From Comamonadaceae bacterium (GTDB lineage Bacteria; Pseudomonadota; Gammaproteobacteria; Burkholderiales; Burkholderiaceae_C), in the NCBI GenBank assembly GCA_027488215.1, contig JAIYCB010000030.1, forward strand, positions 1-45,871: a stretch of 45,871 nucleotides of DNA. Reading direction: 5' to 3'. Of this stretch, positions 33,317 to 41,517 are shown piece by piece. Each line of letters opens with the position of its first letter. The first letter of the stretch is position 1. The notes beneath the pieces were generated by a model that was not told the origin of the DNA, searched no databases, and was given only the letters and a program-made list of their open reading frames with translations. The position numbers were made by a program, and so were the translations under genes.

Positions 33317-33339
33317 TGTATACACTTCGGTGCACTGGT
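33317..33339 (+). promoter_or_regulatory. 23-bp GntR operator before puuD
   Basis: Contains GTATAC (33318-33323) and GTGCAC (33330-33335) with the same 12-bp spacing and flanks as 21474-21496. TATAAA, a possible -10, lies just before it at 33310-33315, so binding would cover the transcription start. The puuD start codon is 89 bp downstream. Confidence 0.75.
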
Positions 33340-33428
33340 CGCAGCGGCGCAAGCTCCTCGAGGAGCATGTTCGCGACCGAATACCCGCTCACAGGGCCCG
33401 CGGTGGTGAGGGGGTTGGAGAATCCTTC

Positions 33429-34640
33429 ATGGAAGCGTATCTGCTGGAATGGGCCAATTTGTTGTTGCGATGGGTGCATGTCATCACCGCCATCGCCTGG
33501 ATTGGTTCCTCGTTCTACTTTGTCTTTCTGGACAACAACCTGCAAAAACCCAATTCACCCGATCTGCTGGAAAAAGGCGTGGGCGGCGCGATGTGGGCGG
33601 TGCACGGCGGTGGTTTTTACAACCCCCAAAAATACATGGTGGCCCCCAAAAAAATCCACACCAAGCTGCACTGGTTTTATTGGGAAAGTTATTCCACTTG
33701 GCTGAGCGGGTTTGCGCTCTTCACCGTGATGTACCTGTACAACGCGGGCACTTTCTTGATCGATAAGTCCTTGATGGACTGGACGCCCGTGATGGCAGGC
33801 TCGGCCGCTGTGGGCATGCTGGTCGCCTTTTGGTACGTGTACGACATCATTTGCCGCGTCTTTGGTTTCCGCGAAAACGGCGAGTTGATCGTGGCGGGTC
33901 TGATGATCGTGGTGGTGGGTTTTTCGTCCTGGCTGGCCAATGAATTGTTTGCGGGCCGCGCCGCTTTCTTGTTGGTGGGCGCGATGATCGCCACCGCCAT
34001 GAGCGCGAATGTGTTCTTCTGGATCATCCCCGGCCAGCGCAAGGTGGTGGCCGCTATGACCAGTGGTGAGACCTATGACGCCAACGCCCTGGCCATCCAC
34101 GGCAAGCGCGGCAAGCAGCGCAGCGTGCACAACACCTATTTCACCTTGCCCGTCATCTTTGCGATGCTGAGCAACCATTACAGCTTTTTGTACACGCATG
34201 AACACCGCTGGGTGCTGCTGTTTGTGATGATGTTGGCGGGTGCCTTGATTCGCCAGTTTTTTGTGCAACGCCACGCCTTTCATCTGGGTCGCGCCGCCAA
34301 CCCCTGGCCTTTTGCGGCGGTGGGTGTAGTGATGATTTTGGCGGTGATCGTGGCCCTGAAGCCGGCCGCCCCCGTAGCCTCGGCAGCCCCGGCCGCACCC
34401 GTGAGCTTTGCCCAGGTGCAGGTGCTGGTGGACAAGCATTGCCTGAGTTGCCACAACGCGCAGGTGCAGATGAAAAACGTGCGCCTGGACAGCCCAGAAC
34501 AGCTCAAGCAGCACGCGCAAAACGTCTATCAGCAGGTGGCTGTGACCAAGCAAATGCCCATGGGCAACGCGACCGGCATGACCGATGAAGAACGCGCCAT
34601 GATCGGGCGCTGGTTCGTGGCGGGGGCCAAGCTGGACTGA
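33429..34640 (+). CDS. puuD: Membrane-bound urate oxidase with C-terminal cytochrome c domain
   Basis: Oxidises urate to 5-hydroxyisourate, passing electrons to the respiratory chain instead of making peroxide like uricase. It is 403 residues from MEAYLLEWANLLLRWVHVIT. About eight transmembrane helices carry family motifs WIGSSFYFVFLDNNL, GGGFYNPQKYMVAPKK, LHWFYWESYSTWLSG and FFWIIPGQRKVVAAM. After a Pro/Ala linker (about 310-325) a periplasmic cytochrome c domain has CLSCH at 338-342 and MPMGNATGMTDEERAMIG as distal-ligand region. GGAG at 33417-33420 fixes the start. Its product is the substrate of the HIU hydrolase at 21564. Confidence 0.95.
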   Translation: MEAYLLEWANLLLRWVHVITAIAWIGSSFYFVFLDNNLQKPNSPDLLEKGVGGAMWAVHGGGFYNPQKYMVAPKKIHTKLHWFYWESYSTWLSGFALFTVMYLYNAGTFLIDKSLMDWTPVMAGSAAVGMLVAFWYVYDIICRVFGFRENGELIVAGLMIVVVGFSSWLANELFAGRAAFLLVGAMIATAMSANVFFWIIPGQRKVVAAMTSGETYDANALAIHGKRGKQRSVHNTYFTLPVIFAMLSNHYSFLYTHEHRWVLLFVMMLAGALIRQFFVQRHAFHLGRAANPWPFAAVGVVMILAVIVALKPAAPVASAAPAAPVSFAQVQVLVDKHCLSCHNAQVQMKNVRLDSPEQLKQHAQNVYQQVAVTKQMPMGNATGMTDEERAMIGRWFVAGAKLD

Positions 34641-34786
34641 GGGCGGACACGCTGGAGGCAGTCAAGAGACAGTCGCCAGAGTTACTGGGGCTATGGTTGA
34701 CCCTATTGGTATGACGATCGAATGGGTATATCTTGGATTCAGCAGGCCCCTGTGGGCCCGGCTGTTCAAATCAAAAGGAGACACCC

Positions 34787-35770
34787 ATGTTCAATCGCTC
34801 ACGCCGCACTTTGGTTGCCAGCGCAGTTGCTGGTCTGGCTTGTTTGGCAGCTGCCTTGCCCGCTGCCGCACAGAATTATCCCGTTCGCCCCATCACCATG
34901 ATCGTGCCATGGGGCGCAGGTGGTGGCACCGATGCGGTGGCCCGTATCCTGGCCAGTCTGCTCGAAAAAGACCTGGGTCAACCCGTCACGGTCGTTAACC
35001 GCACCGGCGGCAGCGGGGTGGTGGGCCATGCGGCCATTGCTTCGGCTCCTGCTGACGGCTACACCATCGGCTTGGCCACAGTCGAGATCGGCATGATGCA
35101 CTGGCAGGGCCTGACCCAACTGACGGGGGCTTCTTACACGCCCATTGGCTTGGTCAATGCGGACCCTGCCGGCATTCAGGTGCGCGCCGATGCCCCCTAC
35201 AAAACCGTGAATGATTTGCTGGCTGCCATCAAGGCCAACCCCGGCAAGTTCAAGGCTTCGGGCACAGGCCAGGGCGGTATCTGGCATTTGGCCATTGCCG
35301 GTTTGCTGCTCGATCAAAAAATTGATCCTGCTGCATTGCCTTGGGTGCCCAGCAACGGCGCAGCGCCAGGCTTGCAGGACTTGGTGGCCGGTGGTGTTGA
35401 AGTGGCCCCGGTGTCTCTGCCCGAAGCACGTTCGCTGATCGATGCGGGCAGGGTCAAGAGTCTGGCCATCATGGACGCCAAGCCTTCCACCCTTTACCCC
35501 AATGTGCCGACTCTCAAATCGGCCACGGGCAGCAACTGGACCATGGCGGCATGGCGCGGCGTGCTGGCCCCCAAAGGCTTGCCAGCTCCAATCCAAGCCA
35601 GACTCGCTGAATCCGTGCGCAAGGCTGTGGCCAGCAAGGAGTACAACGACTTCATGACCAGCCGTGGCCTGGGCGTGATTTATGGCGGGCCTGACGAAAT
35701 GACGAAATTCATGGCCAAGTCCGACGCCGAAATGGGCGTGACCATGAAAGCTGTGGGCTTGGTCAAGTAA
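34787..35770 (+). CDS. Tripartite tricarboxylate transporter binding protein (Bug/TctC)
   Basis: Periplasmic binding protein for a carboxylated substrate, 327 residues, with a signal peptide ending LPAAAQN. Bug features: YPVRPITMIVPWGAGGGTDA, VNRTGGSGVVGHAAIASAPA, DGYTIGLATVE and the C-terminal VLAPKGLPAPIQARL. AAAAGGAG six bases before ATG 34787 is a strong Shine-Dalgarno. It starts a TctC-TctB-TctA operon that ends in the terminator at 37829-37857. The substrate cannot be told. Confidence 0.93.
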   Translation: MFNRSRRTLVASAVAGLACLAAALPAAAQNYPVRPITMIVPWGAGGGTDAVARILASLLEKDLGQPVTVVNRTGGSGVVGHAAIASAPADGYTIGLATVEIGMMHWQGLTQLTGASYTPIGLVNADPAGIQVRADAPYKTVNDLLAAIKANPGKFKASGTGQGGIWHLAIAGLLLDQKIDPAALPWVPSNGAAPGLQDLVAGGVEVAPVSLPEARSLIDAGRVKSLAIMDAKPSTLYPNVPTLKSATGSNWTMAAWRGVLAPKGLPAPIQARLAESVRKAVASKEYNDFMTSRGLGVIYGGPDEMTKFMAKSDAEMGVTMKAVGLVK

Positions 35771-35778
35771 GCCAGCCC

Positions 35779-36252
35779 ATGAAAATCAACGACGCTTTCT
35801 GGGGCGTCTTGCTCATGGCCTTGGGCGCTGCGGTGCTCTGGGCCGTGCGTGGCTACCCCAACATTCCAGGTCAGCCGGTCGGGCCTGCCTTGTTTCCAGG
35901 CCTGATTGCAGTGGGCCTGTGTGCGGGCGGCGCTTTGCTGGTTTGGCAAGGTTGGCGTGACCGAGCCCAAGGCCCCTGGCTGGCTTGGGAGGATTGGGTT
36001 CGATCGCCCAGGCACGTCAGAGCATTGGCCGTTCTGCTCGGCTCTGTGGTGTTCTACATTCTGTTTTCTGATGAGCTGGGATTTTTGATCACCGCCCTGT
36101 TGATGCTGGTGGCGCTCTTCAGATCCTTGCAGGTCACGTGGGGCCGTTCGGTCTTTTGGGCGGTGGTGGCCACGGTGGTCGTTCACTTCGCCTTTTACAA
36201 ATTGCTGCGCGTGCCCTTGCCGTGGGGCATCTTGACGCCCATCGCCTGGTAA
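35779..36252 (+). CDS. tctB: Tripartite tricarboxylate transporter small permease
   Basis: Small membrane subunit, 157 residues, with four hydrophobic segments: FWGVLLMALGAAVLWAVRGY, LFPGLIAVGLCAGGALLVWQ, ALAVLLGSVVFYILF and VFWAVVATVVVHFAFYKLLR. PGQPVGPALFPGLIA is the typical TctB loop. It starts eight bases after the TctC stop and precedes TctA, matching the order of these operons. Confidence 0.92.
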   Translation: MKINDAFWGVLLMALGAAVLWAVRGYPNIPGQPVGPALFPGLIAVGLCAGGALLVWQGWRDRAQGPWLAWEDWVRSPRHVRALAVLLGSVVFYILFSDELGFLITALLMLVALFRSLQVTWGRSVFWAVVATVVVHFAFYKLLRVPLPWGILTPIAW

Positions 36253-36311
36253 AGGCTTTGACCCACTCTTTTTCACCCAAACGACCATGACAGTCTGAGG
36301 AGTCGAGTTCC

Positions 36312-37805
36312 ATGTGGACAGCCATTGGCCAAGCTTTTTCGATGGTGTTCGAGCCCTACACCTTGATGGTGATGGTGCTCGCCTCCTTGTACGGTTTGTT
36401 TGTGGGGGCAGTGCCGGGCTTGACCGCCACCATGGCCACTGCTTTGTTGGTGCCGGTAACCTTCTTCATGCCACCGATTCCTGCGGTGGCTGCCATGGTC
36501 ACGGCGACTGCCATGGCCATTTTTTCCGGGGACATCCCGGGGTGTTTGCTGCGCATTCCGGGTACGCCCGCTTCGGCGGCTTACACCGACGAAGCCTACG
36601 CCATGACGCGCAAAGGGCAGGCCGAGAAGGCGCTGGGCGCAGGCCTGGTGTTTTCTGCGGTGGGGGGCTTGTTCGGCACGGTGGTGTTGATCGTCGCTGC
36701 GCCTGCCTTGGCCGACTTTGCGCTGAACTTCAGCTCCTTCGAGTACTTTTGGTTGGTGCTGCTGGGCCTGACTTGCGCGGTCTTCATCTCCACCGGATCG
36801 CCCCTCAAGGGCTTGATGATGTTGATGCTGGGTTTGTTGGTGGCATGCGTGGGATTGGGTAACCCGGCAGGTTTTCCAAGGTTCACCTTTGGCAATACCG
36901 AAATGTCGGGCGGCATTGGCATGATTGCCATGATGATCGGGATGTTCGCCATCTCGGAAATCATCCGCTATGTGGTGGACACCAGCCCGCCTGCAGAGCT
37001 GGTGGTCGAGGAGGTGGGTGGTGTGCTCAAGGGCCAATGGGCGCTGGCCAAAAAATACCCCAAGCAAATTTTGCGAGGCAGTGTGCTGGGCACTGGCGTG
37101 GGTGCTTTGCCGGGTGCAGGTGCAGACATCGCGGCCTGGATGTCGTACGCGATGAGCAAGAAGTTTTCCAAAGAGCCCGAAAAATTTGGCACCGGGCATG
37201 TGGAAGGCATTGTGGAGTCGGGATCGGCCAACAACAGCGCCTTGGCCGGTGCGTGGATTCCGGCCTTGGTGTTTGGCATCCCGGGCGACTCGATCACGGC
37301 CATCGTGATTGGTGTGCTGTACATGAAAAACATGAACCCTGGGCCGACTTTGTTCACCACCAATCCGCAAAACATTTATGCAGTGTTTTTGCTCTTCATT
37401 GTGGCGAACCTCATCATGATTCCCTTGGGCATTTTGTGCATCAAAGCGGCCAAGCGCATCCTCAAAGTGCCACGTGAAATTTTGATGCCGATGATCTTGC
37501 TGTTTTGCGTGGTGGGCACGTTTGCCATCAACAACTCGGTGTTTCAGATCGGCGTGATGCTGGTCGCCGGCATCCTGGCTTATTTGCTGGAAGCCAACAA
37601 GTTCCCCACAGCACCGGCCATTTTGGGGGTGGTCTTGGGCGGCATGTTGGAGGAAAACTTCATCACCTCCATGATCAAATCCAATGGCGATTTGGCCGGT
37701 TTTGTCTCCCGCCCCATCGCGCTGTGTCTGGCGATCCTCACCGCTTTGGTTTGGTTTTCGCCGCTGTTGTTGCGCATGCTGCGCAAACCTGCGCCTGTTT
37801 CTTGA
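36312..37805 (+). CDS. tctA: Tripartite tricarboxylate transporter large permease
   Basis: Large membrane subunit, 497 residues with about ten to twelve helices. TctA signatures: YGLFVGAVPGLTATMATALL, FSGDIPGCLLRIPGTPASAA, GALPGAGADIAAWMSYAMSK, EGIVESGSANNSALAGAWIP and VFGIPGDSITAIVIGVL. It uses an ion gradient to take up the TctC-bound carboxylate. It is last in the operon and is followed by a strong terminator. Confidence 0.95.
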   Translation: MWTAIGQAFSMVFEPYTLMVMVLASLYGLFVGAVPGLTATMATALLVPVTFFMPPIPAVAAMVTATAMAIFSGDIPGCLLRIPGTPASAAYTDEAYAMTRKGQAEKALGAGLVFSAVGGLFGTVVLIVAAPALADFALNFSSFEYFWLVLLGLTCAVFISTGSPLKGLMMLMLGLLVACVGLGNPAGFPRFTFGNTEMSGGIGMIAMMIGMFAISEIIRYVVDTSPPAELVVEEVGGVLKGQWALAKKYPKQILRGSVLGTGVGALPGAGADIAAWMSYAMSKKFSKEPEKFGTGHVEGIVESGSANNSALAGAWIPALVFGIPGDSITAIVIGVLYMKNMNPGPTLFTTNPQNIYAVFLLFIVANLIMIPLGILCIKAAKRILKVPREILMPMILLFCVVGTFAINNSVFQIGVMLVAGILAYLLEANKFPTAPAILGVVLGGMLEENFITSMIKSNGDLAGFVSRPIALCLAILTALVWFSPLLLRMLRKPAPVS

Positions 37806-37828
37806 ACAAGGTCCTTCTAGGGCTCCAA

Positions 37829-37857
37829 CAACCCGGCATCTGCCGGGTTGTTTTTTT
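37829..37857 (+). terminator. Intrinsic terminator after tctA
   Basis: CAACCCGGC (37829-37837) and GCCGGGTTG (37842-37850) pair perfectly over ATCT and are followed by seven T. It stops the tct operon and lies directly against the end of the convergent dehydrogenase gene. Confidence 0.93.
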
Positions 37858-38930
37858 CAGAACTTTGTTGATCCAACTGCAGCGGGCATGACGATCTTGA
37901 ACTTCTCTGCCCAAGGCACCAGCATGGGCATGATGTTCGGGTACAGCGCAACGCCTTGGCTGGCGCTGTCGGCTTTGAGCTTCAGGCCGCGCTCGCCAGG
38001 CGTTCGCACCCAGCGGTCGGGTTGTGCGGGCCGCGAGGCATGGCACTGGCGTGAAACTTCGTCCATTTGGGTGTTGAAGGCGCTCTGGCCGGCAAAAGCG
38101 CGGGGGTCCATGATTTGCAAATACACCGTCGCACCCCAGCCTTCGGGGGCGTTAGCACGGCCATGCCCAGCCAGCCCACCGGTCAAGGCTTCGACCATCC
38201 AGCTCAGGCCGTAGCCCTTGTGGCCCGAATCCATGCCGCCCAACGGCAAGATGGTGCCTTTGGGTTCGTTGAAGAGCACCGCCGGGTCGCGGCTGGGTTT
38301 TCCGTTGCCATCCATCACCCACTCGGCGGGTAACTGGCCGCCTTCCTTGTGCAGGCGGTTGGTCATGCCGTTGGTGGTGGACGAGGTGGACACATCGATC
38401 AGCACCGGCAAGCCTGAAGTGGGAATGCCCACCGACATCGGGTTGGGCGTGAACACCGGGTCCAACCCGCCAAAGGGCGCGATGCTGGCGGTGTTGGGGT
38501 CGGAGCAATGCAGCAGCATCAAGAAGCCCTGATCCGTCACGCGCTGGTGGTAAGCCGCCAGACAAGCAATGTGGTGGCTGCGCCGGATGACCACGGTGCA
38601 AGTGCCTTGGGTGCGCGCGCGTTGCGTGGCCAGCTCGATCGCCTTAAGCACCAGCCAGGGCCCAGGCAGGCGCTGACCGTCCCAGGTCACAGCGGCTGGG
38701 TGGTCAGCAACCACCAGAGGCTCGCCATCTTTGCGCATCTTGCCCGACTCCAGCTCGGCCAGATAAGGCGCCAGCAAGGCCAAGCCGTGCGTGTTGTGCC
38801 CCAGCAAGTCGCCTTCCAACAAGACATCGGCAACGGCCTGGGCCTTGTCCGGCGGCAAGCCCGAAGATTGCAAGAGTTGATCGGCAAAATTCAGAAGGTC
38901 AGGGACAGCATAGTTCATGGGGTTCATCAT
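37857..38930 (-). CDS. Ldh-family (malate/lactate/ureidoglycolate dehydrogenase-like) oxidoreductase
   Basis: NAD(P)-dependent dehydrogenase of the Ldh_2 superfamily, 357 residues. Family features: LLGHNTHGLALLAPYLAELE with the catalytic His, RRSHHIACLAAYHQRVTDQG, PFGGLDPVFTPNPMSVGIPT, DVSTSSTTNGMTNRLHKEGG and MDSGHKGYGLSWMVEALTGG. GGAG nine bases before the ATG at 38930 supports the start; open frame extends to 38990. The family includes ureidoglycolate dehydrogenase AllD, malate and sulfolactate dehydrogenases, so the substrate is not fixed. Nearby TctCBA suggests a hydroxy-carboxylate. Confidence 0.88.
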   Translation of the reverse strand: MMNPMNYAVPDLLNFADQLLQSSGLPPDKAQAVADVLLEGDLLGHNTHGLALLAPYLAELESGKMRKDGEPLVVADHPAAVTWDGQRLPGPWLVLKAIELATQRARTQGTCTVVIRRSHHIACLAAYHQRVTDQGFLMLLHCSDPNTASIAPFGGLDPVFTPNPMSVGIPTSGLPVLIDVSTSSTTNGMTNRLHKEGGQLPAEWVMDGNGKPSRDPAVLFNEPKGTILPLGGMDSGHKGYGLSWMVEALTGGLAGHGRANAPEGWGATVYLQIMDPRAFAGQSAFNTQMDEVSRQCHASRPAQPDRWVRTPGERGLKLKADSASQGVALYPNIMPMLVPWAEKFKIVMPAAVGSTKF

Positions 38931-39091
38931 AAAAAGAAGCTCCGGATGTGCTGTCACGCCGCGGACTCGGTGGGGTTCATGCCAAGGCATGGCTAGGGGT
39001 TTCCACGCGATCCCATTCGCCGTGAATACCTGATACTGCTGCCTAAGAGTTCATTCGCTATTTTGCCCAGACTCATGACTGAGATTTCTAC

Positions 39092-40138
39092 ATGAAATTC
39101 GGCGTTTTTGACCACCTTGACAACAGTGGACTGCTGTTGAGGGATTTCTATGAAGAGCGACTTCAACTGATTGAGGAATACGACCGGGTGGGTATCCACG
39201 TCTACCTCACGGCTGAACACCATGCCACGCCTTTGGGCATGTCACCTTCGCCGTCTGTGTTCCACTCTGCGGTGGCTCAAAGAACCAAGCGCTTGCTGTT
39301 TGGGCCACTGGTCTACACCTTGGCCCTTTACCACCCCTTGAGGCTGGCAGAAGAAGTCTGCATGCTCGACCATTTGAGCGGTGGCCGTTTTCAATTGGGC
39401 GTGGGCCGAGGCATCTCGCCCTATGAGCTGGGTTATTACGGCGTCAACCCGGACGAGGCCCATGAACGTTACCTCGAGTCCTATGACGTGTTGATGAAGG
39501 CTTTGAAGGCCGGTCGTTCTGCCACGCCTGAATTGACCCACGAAGGCAAGTTTTACCAGTACAAAGACGTGCCCATGACCTTGGCACCTTTGCAAACACC
39601 ACATCCGCCTTTGTGGTACGGGGTGGGTGACCCCAATGGTGTCAGCTGGTGCGTGGCCAACCGCTGCAATGTGGTGGGCAATGCCCCCCTGGACCGCATG
39701 CGGGTGATCACAGACCGTTACCGCGAAGAGTGGGCCGCTGCTGGCCACAGACCTGACGTGTTGCCGTTGATGGGCACCACTCGGCACATGGTGATCGCTG
39801 CGACAGACAAAGAAGCCAACGATCTTGCGCGCCAGGCTTACGCACGTTGGTATCAAAGCTTCATGTACCTGTGGGAGAAACACGGCACCAAGCCCGGTGC
39901 GTACTTTCCATCCACTTGGGACGAATTGGCGGGCGCAGGCCGCGCCTTGGCGGGCACGCCAGAAACTGTGCGCGAGCAGTTGCTGCATCAAATCGAGGTC
40001 TCTGGCATCAATTTTGTGCTCACGCGTTTTGCATTTGGGAACTTGCCCTTCGAGCATTCCAATAGATCAGTTTCATTGTTTGCATCGGATGTCATGCCCT
40101 GGATTCTTGAGCGCACCGATGCTTTGCAACCCCACTGA
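39092..40138 (+). CDS. Luciferase-like (LLM) flavin-dependent monooxygenase
   Basis: FMN-dependent oxygenase of the bacterial luciferase superfamily, 348 residues. MKFGVFDHLDNSGLLLRDFY, DRVGIHVYLTAEHHATPLGM and SGGRFQLGVGRGISPYELGY are typical LLM segments, the last at the flavin phosphate. Substrate unknown. It needs a reduced flavin supplied by a separate reductase, and none is adjacent. It is nine bases before a TctC gene, so the pair is likely co-transcribed and the oxygenase may act on what that protein brings in. Confidence 0.9.
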   Translation: MKFGVFDHLDNSGLLLRDFYEERLQLIEEYDRVGIHVYLTAEHHATPLGMSPSPSVFHSAVAQRTKRLLFGPLVYTLALYHPLRLAEEVCMLDHLSGGRFQLGVGRGISPYELGYYGVNPDEAHERYLESYDVLMKALKAGRSATPELTHEGKFYQYKDVPMTLAPLQTPHPPLWYGVGDPNGVSWCVANRCNVVGNAPLDRMRVITDRYREEWAAAGHRPDVLPLMGTTRHMVIAATDKEANDLARQAYARWYQSFMYLWEKHGTKPGAYFPSTWDELAGAGRALAGTPETVREQLLHQIEVSGINFVLTRFAFGNLPFEHSNRSVSLFASDVMPWILERTDALQPH

Positions 40139-40147
40139 GGCTTCACC

Positions 40148-41146
40148 ATGAATCACCAACGCAGCACTTTGATTCGGGCACTCCTGGCCCTAGCCATCGC
40201 AGGAACGGGCACGCATGCTTTTGCCCAAATGGCCAATGCATGGCCCATCAAGCCTGTCAAGATCATCATGCCCAGCTTGCCCGCCGGTAGCCCTGACCGG
40301 GTGACGCGCATGGTGGCAGAAAAGCTGGCGATTCGTTGGGGCCAACCCGTGACGGTGGAATACAAGCCTGGCGCCACCACGGTGATTGGCACCGATTTCG
40401 TGGCGCGATCACCCGCCGATGGCTACACCTTGTTGTCGACTTTCACATCCTTGGTGCAAGCGCCTGCTTTGCTGCCCAAGGTGCCATGGGATCCTGAGCG
40501 AGATTTCACACCCATTGTTCAGTTCATCCGCTCAGAAGTGGTCTTGCTGGTGCGCAGCGATTCGCCCTACAAATCCATCGCAGAATTCATACAAGGGGCC
40601 AAAGTCGCCAAGGCCAGTGGTGCGCCACTGAACTATGCCTCCTTTGGCAATGCTTCTTCATTTCACATCTATGGCGAAACGCTCAAGCGAGGCGCGGGCA
40701 TCGATTTGGCGCATATCCCCTACAAAGGTGAATCGGCATCGATTGTTGACCTGATGGGTGGGCAGGTGGTGAGTTCATTCAACTCCATTGGTACCGCCAT
40801 GCCCCACATCAAGAGCGGGCGTGTCCGCGCACTGGCCTTGGTGGGTGCGGTCCGATCCAAGGTTTTGCCTGAGGTCCCCACATTTGGAGAGGCGGGTGTG
40901 GCCAAGATGGACACCAGTGGTTGGTTTGGCATGTTGGCACCCGCGGGCACTCCGCGCAGCATTGTGGACAAGATAGCGGCAGACACGGCGCAAATACTGG
41001 CCTTGCCAGAAGTGATGGAGGCCCTGCGAGGCCAGGGTCTGGAGCCCACGGGCCTGGGGCCCGATGCTTTTGCCCGTTTTTTGCGTGAAGACCTGATGCG
41101 CTGGAAGACCTTGATTCAGGAAGTCGGCGTGAAGGCTGACAGCTGA
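40148..41146 (+). CDS. Bug/TctC-family binding protein, second copy
   Basis: Periplasmic protein of 332 residues with a signal peptide (cleavage after HAFAQ). WPIKPVKIIMPSLPAGSPDR, EYKPGATTVIGTDFVARSPA, DGYTLLSTFTSL and FGMLAPAGTPRSIVDKI place it with Bug receptors. It has no permease genes of its own and could use the TctBA at 35779-37805 or permeases elsewhere. It follows the LLM oxygenase closely. Confidence 0.92.
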   Translation: MNHQRSTLIRALLALAIAGTGTHAFAQMANAWPIKPVKIIMPSLPAGSPDRVTRMVAEKLAIRWGQPVTVEYKPGATTVIGTDFVARSPADGYTLLSTFTSLVQAPALLPKVPWDPERDFTPIVQFIRSEVVLLVRSDSPYKSIAEFIQGAKVAKASGAPLNYASFGNASSFHIYGETLKRGAGIDLAHIPYKGESASIVDLMGGQVVSSFNSIGTAMPHIKSGRVRALALVGAVRSKVLPEVPTFGEAGVAKMDTSGWFGMLAPAGTPRSIVDKIAADTAQILALPEVMEALRGQGLEPTGLGPDAFARFLREDLMRWKTLIQEVGVKADS

Positions 41147-41216
41147 AACCACCAGGCCCAGCACCGAGCTGGCGGCGTGCAAAAGGTGTTCGGAGGCTAA
41201 ACCCCTGAAACCACCA
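41143..41216 (+). repeat. 12-bp direct repeat flanking the toxin gene end
   Basis: CTGAAACCACCA occurs at 41143-41154, over the TctC stop, and at 41205-41216, encoding the last residues of the CcdB-like toxin on the other strand. The repeat may be chance or a trace of the event that placed the toxin-antitoxin pair here. The 50 bp between the genes hold nothing else visible. Confidence 0.4.
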
Positions 41217-41511
41217 CGTCCATCGCCGCAATCAGTGTGCTGGCTTGCGGTGCCAAATTGCCCACCACTTGCTGCAAGCTGCGCGTGGGCAAGGGTGCCG
41301 TGTAGTGGGCCAGTGCGCGCAGGCGCTGGCCGTTGACTTTGACCATGGGGCAAAGTTTGTCAGGTGACTTTTTTGCAAACTCAACAGTGGCCAAAGGAAT
41401 GGTCATGCGTGTGGCCAATGCATCCAGCAAGTCGCTTTGGACGACCACCACATAGGGAATGCCGTGCGCAGCGCTCTCGCTGGGATTGGCGTAAACATCA
41501 AACTGCGCCAT
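41197..41511 (-). CDS. ccdB: CcdB-family toxin
   Basis: Toxin of a type II toxin-antitoxin pair, 104 residues. MAQFDVYANPSESAAHGIPY, VVVQSDLLDALATRMTIPLA and the SH3-like core align with CcdB, which poisons DNA gyrase. The C-terminus is VVVSGV, whereas F-plasmid CcdB ends FWGI and needs that Trp-Gly-Ile for gyrase binding. Gyrase as target is therefore uncertain. It begins six bases after the antitoxin stop, the usual order of antitoxin first. Base composition looks lower in GC than in neighbours, hinting at transfer. Confidence 0.88.
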   Translation of the reverse strand: MAQFDVYANPSESAAHGIPYVVVVQSDLLDALATRMTIPLATVEFAKKSPDKLCPMVKVNGQRLRALAHYTAPLPTRSLQQVVGNLAPQASTLIAAMDVVVSGV

Positions 41512-41517
41512 GGCGGT

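Noticed and set aside
34744..34758. GGCCC/GGGCC hairpin before the TctC gene as a terminator
   Set aside because: No T-run follows and it lies just upstream of the ribosome-binding site.
39092..40138. LLM oxygenase as RutA of pyrimidine degradation
   Set aside because: None of the other rut genes is adjacent and the sequence stretches seen are generic to the LLM superfamily.
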